Shown here one piece after another: positions 40,073 through 50,618 of a DNA stretch of 64,000 bases (the first letter of the stretch is position 1; the number at the start of each line of letters is the position of its first letter). Made by a program: the position numbers and the translations under genes. Source of the stretch: Trypanosoma brucei gambiense DAL972 (lineage: Eukaryota; Euglenozoa; Kinetoplastea; Trypanosomatida; Trypanosomatidae). The DNA lies in the NCBI RefSeq assembly GCF_000210295.1, contig NC_026743.1, forward strand, positions 744,001 through 808,000, read 5' to 3'. The notes beneath the pieces are model-generated. The model ran no database searches and was not told the origin of the DNA. It saw nothing but the letters and a program-made list of their open reading frames with translations.

Positions 40073-41558
40073 ACCCGCTGTCTTTCTTGACATTAAAAAA
40101 TAGCGGAGGAAGCAGATCAGAGGATTACAACTATCGTGAATAAAGCCCGGAAGGCAATCGTTGCAACACACACACACACACACACGAAAAAAAAAAAACG
40201 GATACCGAAGGAAAGTTAAAATTAAGGGATCAACGACATGAACATCAGCCTTGACAAAAGGCATTGAAGTATCGATACGGTGGTGGTGAAGAAAATGGGA
40301 GTGGACACTCGACATGTTAAATGGCGAAAGAGGAACAAGCTAAAAAATGCAAAAAAAAATACGTCGGCGAGCGAATGGTAAGGAAAAATGAGAAAAAAAA
40401 TGTGGATAACATGAGGTGAAAGACGAAAATCAAAATAACAACAGAATAGTGGTGACGCGCCCCTCTCAACATTTAGAGAGTGCGTCTCGTGTTCCTTTTT
40501 TTTTCTTTGTTATATATATATATATATATTATTTTTTTACCCTTTTAGTTTTGTAAGTAACACGTGTGCAGATTCCGCTTTCATGCTGTAAAGATGTGGA
40601 AGAGGAAAAAGGGAAGGAAATACAGACACAAAATATGTAGAAGTTCAGATTTAAAAAAAAAGGAATTCTCTTGTGCATGTGTGCGTGTGACGGGATACCG
40701 TGGGGATGCGGCTTTAAAGGGTAACAGAGGGTTGAGAAGGGGGAAAATGCACACACGATAAACTTATAAAGTTTATGTGTTTGTTCCGATTTATCCCCCC
40801 AACCCGGCTGTGGGGATGCGGCCGCTTCCTTATATTCCCTGTTACATTGTTGTTATCGATAAAATTTCCCCATGTTTGGCGTCTTAAATTATCTTTGTGT
40901 TGGTTTAATTACCATTATTGTTACCACTATTTATTTGGTTATTATTTTTTTTCCACGCAAATTGGGTCAATCGGTGTTCCATAAACAATGCAAAAAATCC
41001 GTCACGTGGGGGGCGCTAAAGGGTGAAGCGGGAAGGGGAGGGGAGGGGAGAGCGACACAAAATGACGGTTTGTTTGATTGTAGACAGTTGTTTTTAGTGT
41101 TGTGTGTGAATAAAAAAAGAAGGAGGGCAATCGAAATTTAACATAAGAATAATGATAGTAGTGCAAACAATATATATATATATATATATAAGTGATTTGT
41201 CGTGCGCCCTGAGGGGACATGCCATGTGTACTCTTCCATTTTTTCCTCTTTTCCCTTTGGTCATTATTTTCTTTTTTTTTTTTGTTTTCTTGTATTCCTG
41301 CTTTTAAGACACATCCACTCACTCTGATACAGACATATCGTACGGCAGTAACTAACAAGGGCAGTCTATTGAGTCGTGGAGTTTCTCGCACCAGAGCAGT
41401 GCGCGCATTTTTCGGCGCAAGCCTCGTGCGGATTGCATAGCGAGATATCGTGTGGTTGAACGAAACAGCAGCCAGACACACGCACGCACGCACGCACTCA
41501 TACAATTTTATATACCTTTATTCGTCATCTCCATTCACGTTTATAAACCGCAACACTC
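40073..41558 (+). other. 1.5-kb AT-rich spacer
   Basis: It holds a CA repeat (40166-40185) followed by an A-run, a TA repeat (40511-40530), a TA repeat (41171-41191), a T-run near 41273-41284 and short CACG repeats at about 41477-41495. No ATG frame has coding character. Confidence 0.5.
40511..40530 (+). repeat. (TA)n microsatellite
   Basis: A pure TA run in the spacer after P5CDH. A similar run lies at 41171-41191. Confidence 0.9.
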
Positions 41559-42005
41559 ATGGCGAAAGGCAGAGACAGTACTGCTCATATGCGTGAATTT
41601 ATCAAACGCCTCCGAGCCCGTTCCAACGTTTCTGAAAGTCCTCAGCCGCAAGAAGGGGAAGCGCCGCCCCGTTACGCTCGCTCTGCCATTACTGGTGAGG
41701 TAAGAGTTGTTGGTCAAAAGGGACCTCTCACAACATCGTTTCCATCACCCCGCCGCCGACTGTTGAGTCATGTGGAAAATATAACTGCCACCACCACCTC
41801 GAAGCCCGAAGAACCTCCGCTGCCTCCTGCGCTTCAAATAGTGCCGGATGCCGCGGAATGGGAGCAGAACACCGGGACAAAACAACAAAGTTGCAGGGAG
41901 AAACCCGTAAACCCGGCAGCAAAGTCGGAGCCTCGACATGGTGCGAAAAAAGTCAGCAAATCAGGGAATGCCAGCGATGTATTGGAGAGACACAAGAAGC
42001 GATGA
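41559..42005 (+). CDS. Unknown small basic protein
   Basis: The product is 148 aa from ATG 41559. It opens with MAKGRDSTAHMREFIKRLR, a short amphipathic basic helix; the rest is Pro/Ser/Thr/Lys-rich and probably disordered, ending in VLERHKKR. There is no TM, zinc or catalytic motif, and no family is recognised. Support comes from its isolated position in an AT-rich region with balanced, higher-GC codon use and a T-rich acceptor region upstream. Other frames over its 3' end are shadows. Spacers of about 1.5 and 2.7 kb isolate it from both neighbours. Confidence 0.65.
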   Translation: MAKGRDSTAHMREFIKRLRARSNVSESPQPQEGEAPPRYARSAITGEVRVVGQKGPLTTSFPSPRRRLLSHVENITATTTSKPEEPPLPPALQIVPDAAEWEQNTGTKQQSCREKPVNPAAKSEPRHGAKKVSKSGNASDVLERHKKR

Positions 42006-42296
42006 AATGTCTAAGGTTGCAGCAAGCAGGAAAAAGAAGAAAAGAAAAGAGAAGAAAAGACACGAATGTTGCTCCGCGGCGCGAAAGTCTGAATATGAAA
42101 CACATCAAGTATCAGAGTGATACCACAAGTTGGTGGAGTCGGGACTATTAAAGCATTGCTCTACATTTTTTCCCCCTCATCCGTGTTGTTGTGCCCTCGG
42201 TATCTTTTATAACCATTAGCGACAATGTGCGCGTGGGGGCAAATGGGTGGAGGGAAAGAACACGAGTATGTATATTTATATTTATTTATTTTATTG

Positions 42297-42297
<1 letters not shown>

Positions 42298-42340
<43 letters not shown>
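42298..42340 (+). repeat. Compound (TA)n(TG)n microsatellite
   Basis: About 10 TA units run directly into about 11 TG units, flanked by more TATA-type DNA on both sides. Confidence 0.93.
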
Positions 42341-43957
42341 ATAGGCTTATGTGTGTATATATGCGTGTATATACTCATACGTGTTATTGATAATGATTTT
42401 CCTCTTTTAGTTGTTGCTTTCGCTTAGTGCTGGGTTGGTGGTCAAGGTATTTAACCGTCCGCTCTCGCAGATATTTTTGTTTTTATTTTCAAAGCTGCTA
42501 TGATGTTATTTTTTTTTTTTTACCATGTATATATGTATATTTATATCTTCTGTGTTTCTTGCGTCTAAAGCACTCTTTCTCAAACGATATTTTTATTCCC
42601 TGCGCGCATCGTCATTGGTATAATGCTTTCCTTCATTTAGCCTCGGATACTATTGTTTATGAGCACGTGGCAGTATCTTTTTTTTTTTTTTACAAAAAGA
42701 AAAAGAAAAAGAGAAAGCAAAGAGATGGTTGGAAGAGAAGGGGAGTAAAAGGGTGTAGAGAGAGAGAAATGGACCGAGACTATTAGTTATAATCAGATGG
42801 AGAATTTATTTCATCCTTTTTTTTCTCATTTTTGTACCCCTTCCTGAATGTTATCTTCTAGTCAATGTTTTTTTTTTTATACAAATATATATATATATAT
42901 ATGTATTTATATACGCTTATTTTTACTTTATTTTTCTTTTTGCTAGAATCTTTATTATTATTATTATTTGTGATTTTATGATGTGTGTCGTTTTTCTTCT
43001 TCTTTTCTTTTTGCATTTCAGTCGCTATCTTTTCCACGCGGTGGTGTTTGTACATTTTTGTCTGGTGATGCTAAAATACTGAGAATATTTTGTACAACTC
43101 GTCGCCACTCAAATCTTCATCATGTGTATTGCAATTATTATTTATGCTTTGTCACGCTCTTTTATTATTATTATTCCCACACTATATTAATAAAGAAAAA
43201 CGATTATTTGTTTCTTTTTTTTTTTAAAAAAAAAAAGCGGAAAAAAAGACAGTTTTTGCGTGCGTTTCCCTTTTTTTTTTTTGTTGTTGTTGCTTTTTCA
43301 TATCATTTTTTTGACTACCCTCATTTTTTTTTTTATTTCTTCTGTTGTATGAGTGAGACAGAGGAGGGTAGTTGTTGCTCTTTTTTTGTTTTTTTTTCGT
43401 TTTCCCTTTCACGTGTTGTTATACCTTTCAAGTCCTTTTCTTTTTTTTTTTAAAGGATAATAAAGGATTTGAGATGATGCTATTTGTATATATTTTCGTA
43501 TTTGTCTTCTGTTGTTTTTTTTTCTTTTCAGTTGCTTCAGGGAAGTTCCCCGGATGTGACTGCTGGATTTTCGTCGTAGTCTTTATTATTCCTTTTCCTT
43601 TTTCCTCATTTCCATCCTTCTGTCTCGCAGCATCGGTGATTAAAAAAAAAAAAGAAATAGCAACCGATAAGTTATGGTGTGAGGGAGATTAGTTTGTGAT
43701 GGAATGGGGACGGGATGTGTTGGAGAAGTGATAATAATAAAAGAAAGAGATTAAATTTAATAAATACAAAAAAAAAGCGACGGTGCAAGTGTATTCATGT
43801 AAAAGTAATCCGTATCGCTGTTGGAGACAATATTCTCACCTTTTTTGTCTCCCTTCTTTAAAAAAAAAACAATATGCTTTAACCATATTCCCAGTAAATC
43901 AATGACTAACTGACTACCTGTTTGTTTCCTCCTCATTTTTTCTATACGCATGTTTCC

Positions 43958-43993
43958 CTTCTTTTCTTTTCTTTTCTTTTCCTTTCCTTTTTG
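43958..43993 (+). repeat. (TTTTC)n short tandem repeat
   Basis: About five TTTTC units decay into TTTCC variants. It acts as a polypyrimidine tract by composition, but no gene start follows within 600 nt. Confidence 0.85.
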
Positions 43994-44665
43994 TTTTGAT
44001 TTATTCTCTACTCACCATTCAGGTTCTTTGCATATAGATGTTCATATAAGGAATCTGATATGTGGTCAGGTAATTTTGACTAATGGTAGTAGCATCCACA
44101 TTTTATGGACTTTTTCTTAATTATTTTTTTCTTTAAATAGTTTAACTACTCTGCGAATGGACATTGCGAGAATTATTGAACCCTTGGCTAATAGATATAT
44201 ATTATATGTATAAATAAATAAATAAAAATATATAATATATATATTTATTCATGTAATTTGTTTCGCCTATGTGTTGTACTGGTACAGACCACCATAACTG
44301 ATGTTACCACTAATGACAGTATTATTGTTGTCTCTACCTGCCACCTTTTTTTTCTTTCTTTTTTTTAAATACATTTTTTTTTTCCTGCACAGTCTTTTGA
44401 CTCACGCGGATACGTGGTGAGACATACAAGAGGAAGTTTTTTTTTTAAAAAAAAAAAGGGAGGAGGAAACTTGGAAAACGAAGGAAGGAGCTAAGAGTAG
44501 GCGAGGGAAGTAGAATTTGAGGCGTGTACGTATATTTGTGTGTGACAATAATAACATCGATATAAAAGGAAAACGAGTTGGAAACGGTTACGAGTAGGTT
44601 GACAGGAACAGTCGGAGGTCAAGTGATTAAGCTGTGTTTTTTTTTTTTTTACACGCAACATAATA

Positions 44666-45787
44666 ATGAACAGTAATGCTCCGCTTATCTTTGATGTGCC
44701 TCCTGTGTTTAAGGTGGAGTCCATAATTGGGCAAGGCTCATACGGTGTGGTTTGCAAGGCGTTGTATGGAATTGATCAAATTGCCATCAAGAAAATACCG
44801 AACTACACGAAAAGTGACGAGACCGCGCGGCGTGTGTTACGTGAAATAGAAATTTTACAGAACTTACAGTTCTGCGAGCAGGTCGTAGAGTGCCGACTTC
44901 TTTTTCGGCCGACTAGTCGTGAAAAGGATGTGTATGTCGTAATGAACTTTCTTCCTTCTGACCTCTCCTCCGTTATCAAGAACAAATCCGTCCCGCTCAA
45001 TGAGAAAATTATCTGCTACATTACATGTCAACTTTTACTAGCTCTTCGTGCCATGCACCGCTGTAATGTACTTCACCGTGACTTGTCTCCACGTAACATC
45101 CTCGTCAATCACGATTCGCAGGTGTTTGTGTGTGATTTCGGTCTCAGTCGTTTCTTTGACCCCGACGAGCAATTGTCATTTGGTGTTGTAACGCAGTGGT
45201 ATCGGGCGCCAGAGATTATTTTGGATGCCGAGTACGACGCTGCCAATGATATTTGGGGCGTTGGCGTTATCGTGTGTGAGTTGGTGCTCAGACGTCATCT
45301 TTTCCCTGGAAAGTGGAACGACTCTGCGGATCAACTTAATCACATCTTCCACCTTGTTGGCACCCCGCCAGCATCTGTGTTTGAGCAGGGGCAACCGTTT
45401 GCTAGGGCTTCTGCGAATGCAAGAAAATATGCTCTTTCTGTTGTGGAGAAGAAACCGTGCTCTCCGATGTTGCAGGAGTTGCTGAGAAGTTCACCACTTT
45501 TTCAGAGCAATGAGGTGGAGTCGCATTTGGTGATTGACCTTGCCGTAAAGCTTCTTTCATTTAACCCACGTGACAGACCGACAGCTGATGATGCGTTGCG
45601 TCACCCATGGTTTGATCAGTTTCGCTCCTTCATTGGTGAAATGATTGAGACTCAGGACGGGCACGGTGTGGGAACTATGCAACTTTCAGTCTGTGGTACA
45701 CTCCCTGTGGAGGATGTGGTGAAGAGGATCGAGGAACTCGTTCCAATTTTCTCACAAGACCTACTGGTTAGCGATGATGAGGATTGA
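44666..45787 (+). CDS. CMGC (MAPK/CDK-like) protein kinase with altered catalytic loop
   Basis: The product is 373 aa, a compact kinase with short tails. Kinase landmarks: glycine loop GQGSYGVV, Lys42 (IAIKKI), alpha-C ReIEIL, catalytic loop HRDLSPRN (Asp139, Asn144), DFG at 157-159, and WYRAPE. CMGC features are WYRAPE and HIFHLVGTPP (the MAPK-type GTP insert region). Oddities: the usual Lys of HRDLKPxN is Ser141, with Arg143 two residues on; the TRWY of CMGC kinases reads TQWY; there is no TxY phospho-motif in the activation segment. DFG, HRD and beta-3 Lys are kept, so activity is likely but not certain. The C-terminus is acidic (VSDDED). Start is ATG 44666. Confidence 0.92.
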   Translation: MNSNAPLIFDVPPVFKVESIIGQGSYGVVCKALYGIDQIAIKKIPNYTKSDETARRVLREIEILQNLQFCEQVVECRLLFRPTSREKDVYVVMNFLPSDLSSVIKNKSVPLNEKIICYITCQLLLALRAMHRCNVLHRDLSPRNILVNHDSQVFVCDFGLSRFFDPDEQLSFGVVTQWYRAPEIILDAEYDAANDIWGVGVIVCELVLRRHLFPGKWNDSADQLNHIFHLVGTPPASVFEQGQPFARASANARKYALSVVEKKPCSPMLQELLRSSPLFQSNEVESHLVIDLAVKLLSFNPRDRPTADDALRHPWFDQFRSFIGEMIETQDGHGVGTMQLSVCGTLPVEDVVKRIEELVPIFSQDLLVSDDED

Positions 45788-46997
45788 TAAGTGTATTGTG
45801 GGTCTTTCGGTATTATTACTTTTATTATTTTTATTATTATCATCAATTATTTTTAATGTTTTATTATTCTCGTTTTCCCCCCTTTGCTCTGTTTTACTTT
45901 ACTCTGCTTTGTTCTGTTCTGTTTTATTTTTATTTTTCTTTTTTATCTTTATCTCTGTGTCTGTGCATTTCTTTCTTCTCCATTGTCACGAGAGAACACA
46001 TGGATATCGGTCGTTATTTAATGACGCATGTAAAGGGAAGAGATCGCCCCATTTCCCCGAGTTTTATACCCTTTACTGCATGTTTGTTTTCCGTTTTCCC
46101 ACACCTCTGAGCGTACCGCCACACGTTCAATTTTTTTTCTTTCTTCTCTTCCTCCATCTGAGAAGCCTCCTTTTTTTTTTTGTTTCTTAAAGAAACCACC
46201 ACCGAAAGTAAGACAGGAGAAACAGGAGAGGGAGGAGTGAACAGTAGTTGGCATTTCATGCAAATAAACAAAGCAAGGCTTTTCTTTTCTTTTCTCCTTT
46301 TCTCCTTTTCCTTCAATTTAAAGATAAACAAAAAGCAAAAGATGAGTTTTTTTTTCCTTAAAAAGAAAAAAGAAAAACAACAACAGCTATACTGAAAAGC
46401 AACCTCATTGATGTCAGCACTCGCAAGCAGCAGTAATGAGGCTTAACGTGGACACCAGTGGTGATGAGGGAGGTTTTCATTGGATGTTCCATCCTCTTCT
46501 GTTTTGTTTTGTTTTCCGTCTCTGGACTAAAGGAGACTCGATTAAAATTCTTCCTGTCTGTCTGTCTTTCTGTCTCTCTCTCTTTTTTTATTTTGACATT
46601 AAACCACACCGTCAGTACATTTTTGCTTTGTTTTTCCATTCGATGTCTCGTGTCTTTCTGGTCAGCGATTACTTACTTTCTTTCGGATTTTATCTCTTTG
46701 TCTCTCCCTTTGTGTGTCTTTGTGTGTGTGCTTCACGACATTTCCGTATTATTATGCAATTTATTCTATTTAGGGCGCCTGCACTACGCGCACTCCAAAC
46801 AAAGCAAGTGGGAGGGTAAAGGTGGTGAGGAGGGGTGGTGGTGAAGGGGAAGGAGAAAAGAAAAAGAAAAGAAAAGAGCAGACATAATAGCGAAAGCAAA
46901 AACAGTAACAGCAAATAACGATCCATTGTAGGGTTGCTGCAATCTGCGTACAAGTTATATTAGCGTTCAAGAGTAGACTGGCAACGTCAGGATCACG
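45788..46997 (+). other. 1.2-kb AT-rich spacer
   Basis: T/C-rich tracts occur at 45870-45980 and 46268-46318, a CTGT/CT repeat at about 46555-46585, and a purine-rich stretch 46815-46880 before the next start. ATG frames here are translated pyrimidine tracts and are not accepted. Confidence 0.45.
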
Positions 46998-47921
46998 ATG
47001 CGATGTAGTTGCGCTTTTCTTGATAAGTCCGTGTTTGCGGCGAAGCGGCGTGTAATTGTGCCTATCCACCCGACACCGAACTTTCCTGCACATTTCATCA
47101 AATCAGCCTTCACAACAGACCCGTTGAAGGAAAAGCAGAAGGCGCGTTTTTCCTCCGGTGGTGAGGCCATGCGTGAGGTTCAGGATATTCCCAAGAACCT
47201 CGAGGGTGAGCGATCAAGGCGGGACCTGGCCAGTCGCGGCGACACCGAGTTCCAAGCTCTTGTGGAATTCATAGAAGGTGCCTCATACGATCAACTTATC
47301 TCGGGGCGACGGTTTAAAAAGGTATATGACGTTTTATCGGAAAATGATGACATGTTTATTTGGTTGTGTCACACGGCAATGTCTGTCCTGAACCCAGGCG
47401 ACATGCGGTCTCGCTTGATATATAACCATCTGCGCATACTGGCAGAATCTGTCGCAAGTGGTGAGATGACTCAACGGACGGCGTTTCGCTTCTTTGAATC
47501 GGCAGTGCGCAGCCCAGCTTATCGTGAAATCGCAAAGCGGCAGCTCGAAGGTGGAGCGGCAACGCGACTCGCTGGCATTTCTGCAGCAGCAGACGTGATG
47601 CGACGAATGGGTCTTACACGGCGGCCTATGTCATCATACTTTGAGTTGTATCAGCGGATTGTGGAGCGCTCCGAAGCCATGACACCGTGGGGATTTCCTC
47701 CATTGTTTCAATTTGAGGAGCGACTGTCGCTGGAGCCACGGTTAAAGTTTTTCTCCCGTGCATCGCAACAATCACTTGAGCGGCGGCGGCGGGGGCATGT
47801 GATGACACCACACACAACACTTCACGGGCGACGCATATTCTGGATTCCACCCACGTGGAATCGTGCCGGTCGGTTCCTTGGCCCCCATGTGACACTTTAC
47901 CCGGGAATGACTCCAGATTGA
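46998..47921 (+). CDS. Conserved-looking protein of unknown function, possibly mitochondrial
   Basis: The product is 307 aa. The N-terminus is basic and nearly free of acids for 40 residues (FLDKSVFAAKRRVIVPIHPT), as in mitochondrial leaders. The middle is helical (QALVEFIEGASYDQLISGRR; FKKVYDVLSENDDMFIWLCH) and the C-terminal part is rich in Arg, Trp and Pro (RRIFWIPPTWNRAGRF), as in RNA- or ribosome-linked kinetoplastid proteins. No TM or catalytic motif is seen and I recognise no family. ATG 46998 is the first in frame; another Met is at residue 58. Mitochondrial location is inference. Confidence 0.8.
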   Translation: MRCSCAFLDKSVFAAKRRVIVPIHPTPNFPAHFIKSAFTTDPLKEKQKARFSSGGEAMREVQDIPKNLEGERSRRDLASRGDTEFQALVEFIEGASYDQLISGRRFKKVYDVLSENDDMFIWLCHTAMSVLNPGDMRSRLIYNHLRILAESVASGEMTQRTAFRFFESAVRSPAYREIAKRQLEGGAATRLAGISAAADVMRRMGLTRRPMSSYFELYQRIVERSEAMTPWGFPPLFQFEERLSLEPRLKFFSRASQQSLERRRRGHVMTPHTTLHGRRIFWIPPTWNRAGRFLGPHVTLYPGMTPD

Positions 47922-48506
47922 AGGTCTTGTATTTGTTTTTTCGCAGTGGTGTAGTGGTGGATGTTGTGGGGATGAGAGAGGTGATGCAGGGAAGTGAAAC
48001 AAAGGCCAATCTGCGTTATTGTTGCGCCTTACTCTCACCTGTGAATACTGTTCGGGTTGTTTTTGTTTTGTGAAGCAACACCTTTCAGCACCTATTATTT
48101 ACCTCCGACCCATTTGGTGGAACCGGCAGCGGAATGTAACGGCACATTACATTTTTTTGTTTTTGCGCAATCACAAAGGACTTTCTTGTATCTTTCACTG
48201 CTTTTCTTTTTTTGGACCCGACTCTTCTTCTCCCTTACACTCTTTACGATATCTTTTTTTTTCGTTTTTCTGGTTTCCGTTCTGTAAGTAACCTTCAAAT
48301 TGACTTTTCGCTAATATTGTGCCTTTCAGCTGAAAAAAACCACCGAAAGAAAGGGGAAGGGAGGACACGTCAAGAAGAGAAGAATAGAAGGTAAAGGCTC
48401 GTAAAAAACAAAGTTGCAAATAATACATAGCGTGTGACGTAGGCAAGCCGCAGAGTAATCGTCGGCGAGTCGCAATCGCACGTTGTTTAAAGAGCAAAAA
48501 AAAAAA
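47922..48506 (+). other. Spacer with acceptor signals
   Basis: Pyrimidine tracts 48230-48285 and GCCTTTCAG (AG 48328-48329) are likely trans-splice signals for the acyl-CoA synthetase gene. An A-run (48496-48507) abuts its ATG. No gene is seen. Confidence 0.5.
48250..48329 (+). promoter_or_regulatory. Predicted spliced-leader acceptor of the acyl-CoA synthetase gene
   Basis: A long T-rich tract is followed by AG at about 48289-48290 and by TTTCAG with AG 48328-48329, giving a 5' UTR of about 180-215 nt. Confidence 0.4.
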
Positions 48507-50618
48507 ATGGGTGGCTGCGTTGCATCCCTTATTGAGAGCAGAAACACAAAATCTCTTGTCGATAACGATGACATTCTGCAATACAACAAACTGCCATGCC
48601 AAATCCGTGTAGTTGCGGGAACAGAACGGGAGGATGCATCACCGGTCTACCGTAAGTTTGACGTTACTGATGAGGATTTCGAAAAGATGTCACATGATGC
48701 GTACCATGGGGAGCCACTAATACAACTAATCCGTGAGATTTGTGGGCTACGGGGGGAAAAGGTTGCAATGGCCTACCGCAATATGCAGCGGGTAGAGAGA
48801 AATGTGGTGAAGGATGCGAGCGGCAAGTCAAAAACGATGGATATGTATGTTTTCTCACCGGGGCGCCGAAATATAAGCTATAAGCAGCTTTGGGAAACCG
48901 TCGAAAATTTTTCTAAAGGTCTCTGTGAAATTGGGCTTCAGGAGCGACAATGCCTTGCTCTGTTTGAAGAGACGCGTTGGGAGTGGTACGCGTCGTTGCT
49001 TTCCGCCTGGTGCCACAACATGATTGTGGCAACAGTGTACGCCAATCTGGGTGAGGATGCACTCCGTTACGCGTTAAGGGAAGCTCAATGCGGCTGCATC
49101 ATCTGTAACGGGAAGAATGTCCCCGTACTCCTTGACAAAGTGAAGTTGAAAGAAATGGGAAATCCAGTGGTTATTTACTTGGATGATTTACCCACCAACG
49201 TAGATATTATGGACCTAAGGGTGTACAAATGGTCTACCGTGGTGGAGATGGGTGCGAAGAGCGAAAAGGCTCAGTTAAACATCCCAACTTGTGAAAATTG
49301 TGATGATAGCGCTCTTATCATGTACACAAGCGGCACTACGGGGGATCCAAAGGGTGTAGTGCACACACACGGAAGCCTTGCTAGTGGCGTCTATGCGCTC
49401 AGCATTCGACTGTCCGAAGTATTTGGTGACCCACGAGATGACGAAACGTACTGCTCGTACCTTCCTTTGGCCCACATTATGGAACTGGCTGTGCTGTCAA
49501 TCCTTATGCTCAGGGGATGCCTCATTGGTTTCGGTTCTCCTCGAACAATTACCAACACTTTTTCTAAACCACACGGTGATTTGGTCGAATATCGACCGTT
49601 TGTTCTCTCTGCTGTCCCGCGTGTGTTCGATACCATTAAAAAAAATGTTGAGGCAATGCTACCCAGTCCCGGGTCAATAAAGCGTACAGTCTTTGAAAGG
49701 GGATATCAGGCCCGTCTCAAGGCTCTGAGGGATGGAAAGGAGACTCCCTACCTCAATGAAAAAGTTTTCAATAAGGTCCGTCAGGCAACAGGTGGGAATG
49801 TGCGGCTTTACTTTTCTGGTGGGGCGCCACTGTCTCCAGCTACTCAGGAGTTCATCAACGTGGTACTGGGGACTGTTATTCAGGGTTGGGGCCTAACGGA
49901 GACTGTGTGTTGTGGAGGGACTCAGTTCCCAGGCAGCCTCGAGTCCGAAAGTATTGGTCGGATGATCGACACTGTGGAGTTGCGCCTTCTCGACACACCC
50001 GAATATCGGCATACGGATAAACCAGAACCTCGTGGAGAAATTTTGTTGCGCGGGCCATTCCTCTTTAAAGAGTATTACAAACAGAAGGCCCTGACGGAGG
50101 AGGTTATTGATTCCGAGGGATGGTTCCACACGGGTGATGTTGGCTGCGTTTCGAAAAACGGTACCTTGCGCATCATTGGTCGCGTGAAGGCCCTTGTAAA
50201 GAATTCCAACGGCGAGTATTTGGCTTTGGAGTCCTTGGAGGCCACTTACGGGCAAAACAAGTTGTGCACACCAAACGGCGTGTGTGTGCTCGTTCATCCA
50301 CAGCGCAGTTATATAGCTGCACTGGCCCTCACAACAGAGCAACTTATCATGCCCTTCGCAAAGGAGCATAAAATCCGCGGAACATATCCCGAGATACTCG
50401 AAAATGTTGAACTCCGCAAGAAGGTGTGTGAATCATTTCAAGAAACTGGAAGGGCCGCTGGAAAGAAAAGCTTCGAAATTGTGCGGGACGTGCGCCTACT
50501 GAGTGATGAATGGACCCCAGAAAATGGGGTTCTAACAGCGGCCGCCAAGTTGAAGAGGCGAATCATTGATGAACGTTACAAAGAACTGATCGAAGAGATA
50601 TTCCGCAATGATGTTTGA
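48507..50618 (+). CDS. Long-chain fatty acyl-CoA synthetase with N-terminal dual-acylation motif
   Basis: The product is 703 aa. It activates long-chain fatty acids to acyl-CoA through an acyl-AMP intermediate. ANL-family motifs are intact: P-loop YTSGTTGDPKGVVHTHG, YLPLAHIME, SGGAPLSP, GWGLTETVCCGG and GWFHTGDVG...GRVKALVKNSNGEY. Length and order match eukaryotic ACSL enzymes. The start MGGCVASL is a textbook N-myristoylation site (Gly2) with Cys4 open to palmitoylation, suggesting membrane anchoring by lipids instead of the N-terminal TM of many ACSLs. ATG 48507 follows an A-run; frames upstream have no ATG. I recall a chromosome-10 ACS (ACS5) in T. brucei apart from the ACS1-4 cluster. Confidence 0.95.
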   Translation: MGGCVASLIESRNTKSLVDNDDILQYNKLPCQIRVVAGTEREDASPVYRKFDVTDEDFEKMSHDAYHGEPLIQLIREICGLRGEKVAMAYRNMQRVERNVVKDASGKSKTMDMYVFSPGRRNISYKQLWETVENFSKGLCEIGLQERQCLALFEETRWEWYASLLSAWCHNMIVATVYANLGEDALRYALREAQCGCIICNGKNVPVLLDKVKLKEMGNPVVIYLDDLPTNVDIMDLRVYKWSTVVEMGAKSEKAQLNIPTCENCDDSALIMYTSGTTGDPKGVVHTHGSLASGVYALSIRLSEVFGDPRDDETYCSYLPLAHIMELAVLSILMLRGCLIGFGSPRTITNTFSKPHGDLVEYRPFVLSAVPRVFDTIKKNVEAMLPSPGSIKRTVFERGYQARLKALRDGKETPYLNEKVFNKVRQATGGNVRLYFSGGAPLSPATQEFINVVLGTVIQGWGLTETVCCGGTQFPGSLESESIGRMIDTVELRLLDTPEYRHTDKPEPRGEILLRGPFLFKEYYKQKALTEEVIDSEGWFHTGDVGCVSKNGTLRIIGRVKALVKNSNGEYLALESLEATYGQNKLCTPNGVCVLVHPQRSYIAALALTTEQLIMPFAKEHKIRGTYPEILENVELRKKVCESFQETGRAAGKKSFEIVRDVRLLSDEWTPENGVLTAAAKLKRRIIDERYKELIEEIFRNDV

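Larger units (their letters stand above)
42006..44665 (+). other. 2.7-kb AT-rich spacer
   Basis: It holds A/G-rich sequence (42030-42060), a compound TA-TG microsatellite (42298-42340), many T-runs, TA repeats (42885-42902, 44200-44245), a TTTTC repeat (43958-43993) and A-runs. A T/C tract at about 44346-44386 with AG near 44391-44392 is the likely acceptor for the kinase: the first AG after the later T-run (44637-44650) falls inside the kinase frame. Confidence 0.5.

Noticed and set aside
45788..46190. 138-aa frame after the kinase
   Set aside because: Starts inside the kinase 3' end in another frame and is dominated by L, F and S from pyrimidine-rich UTR.
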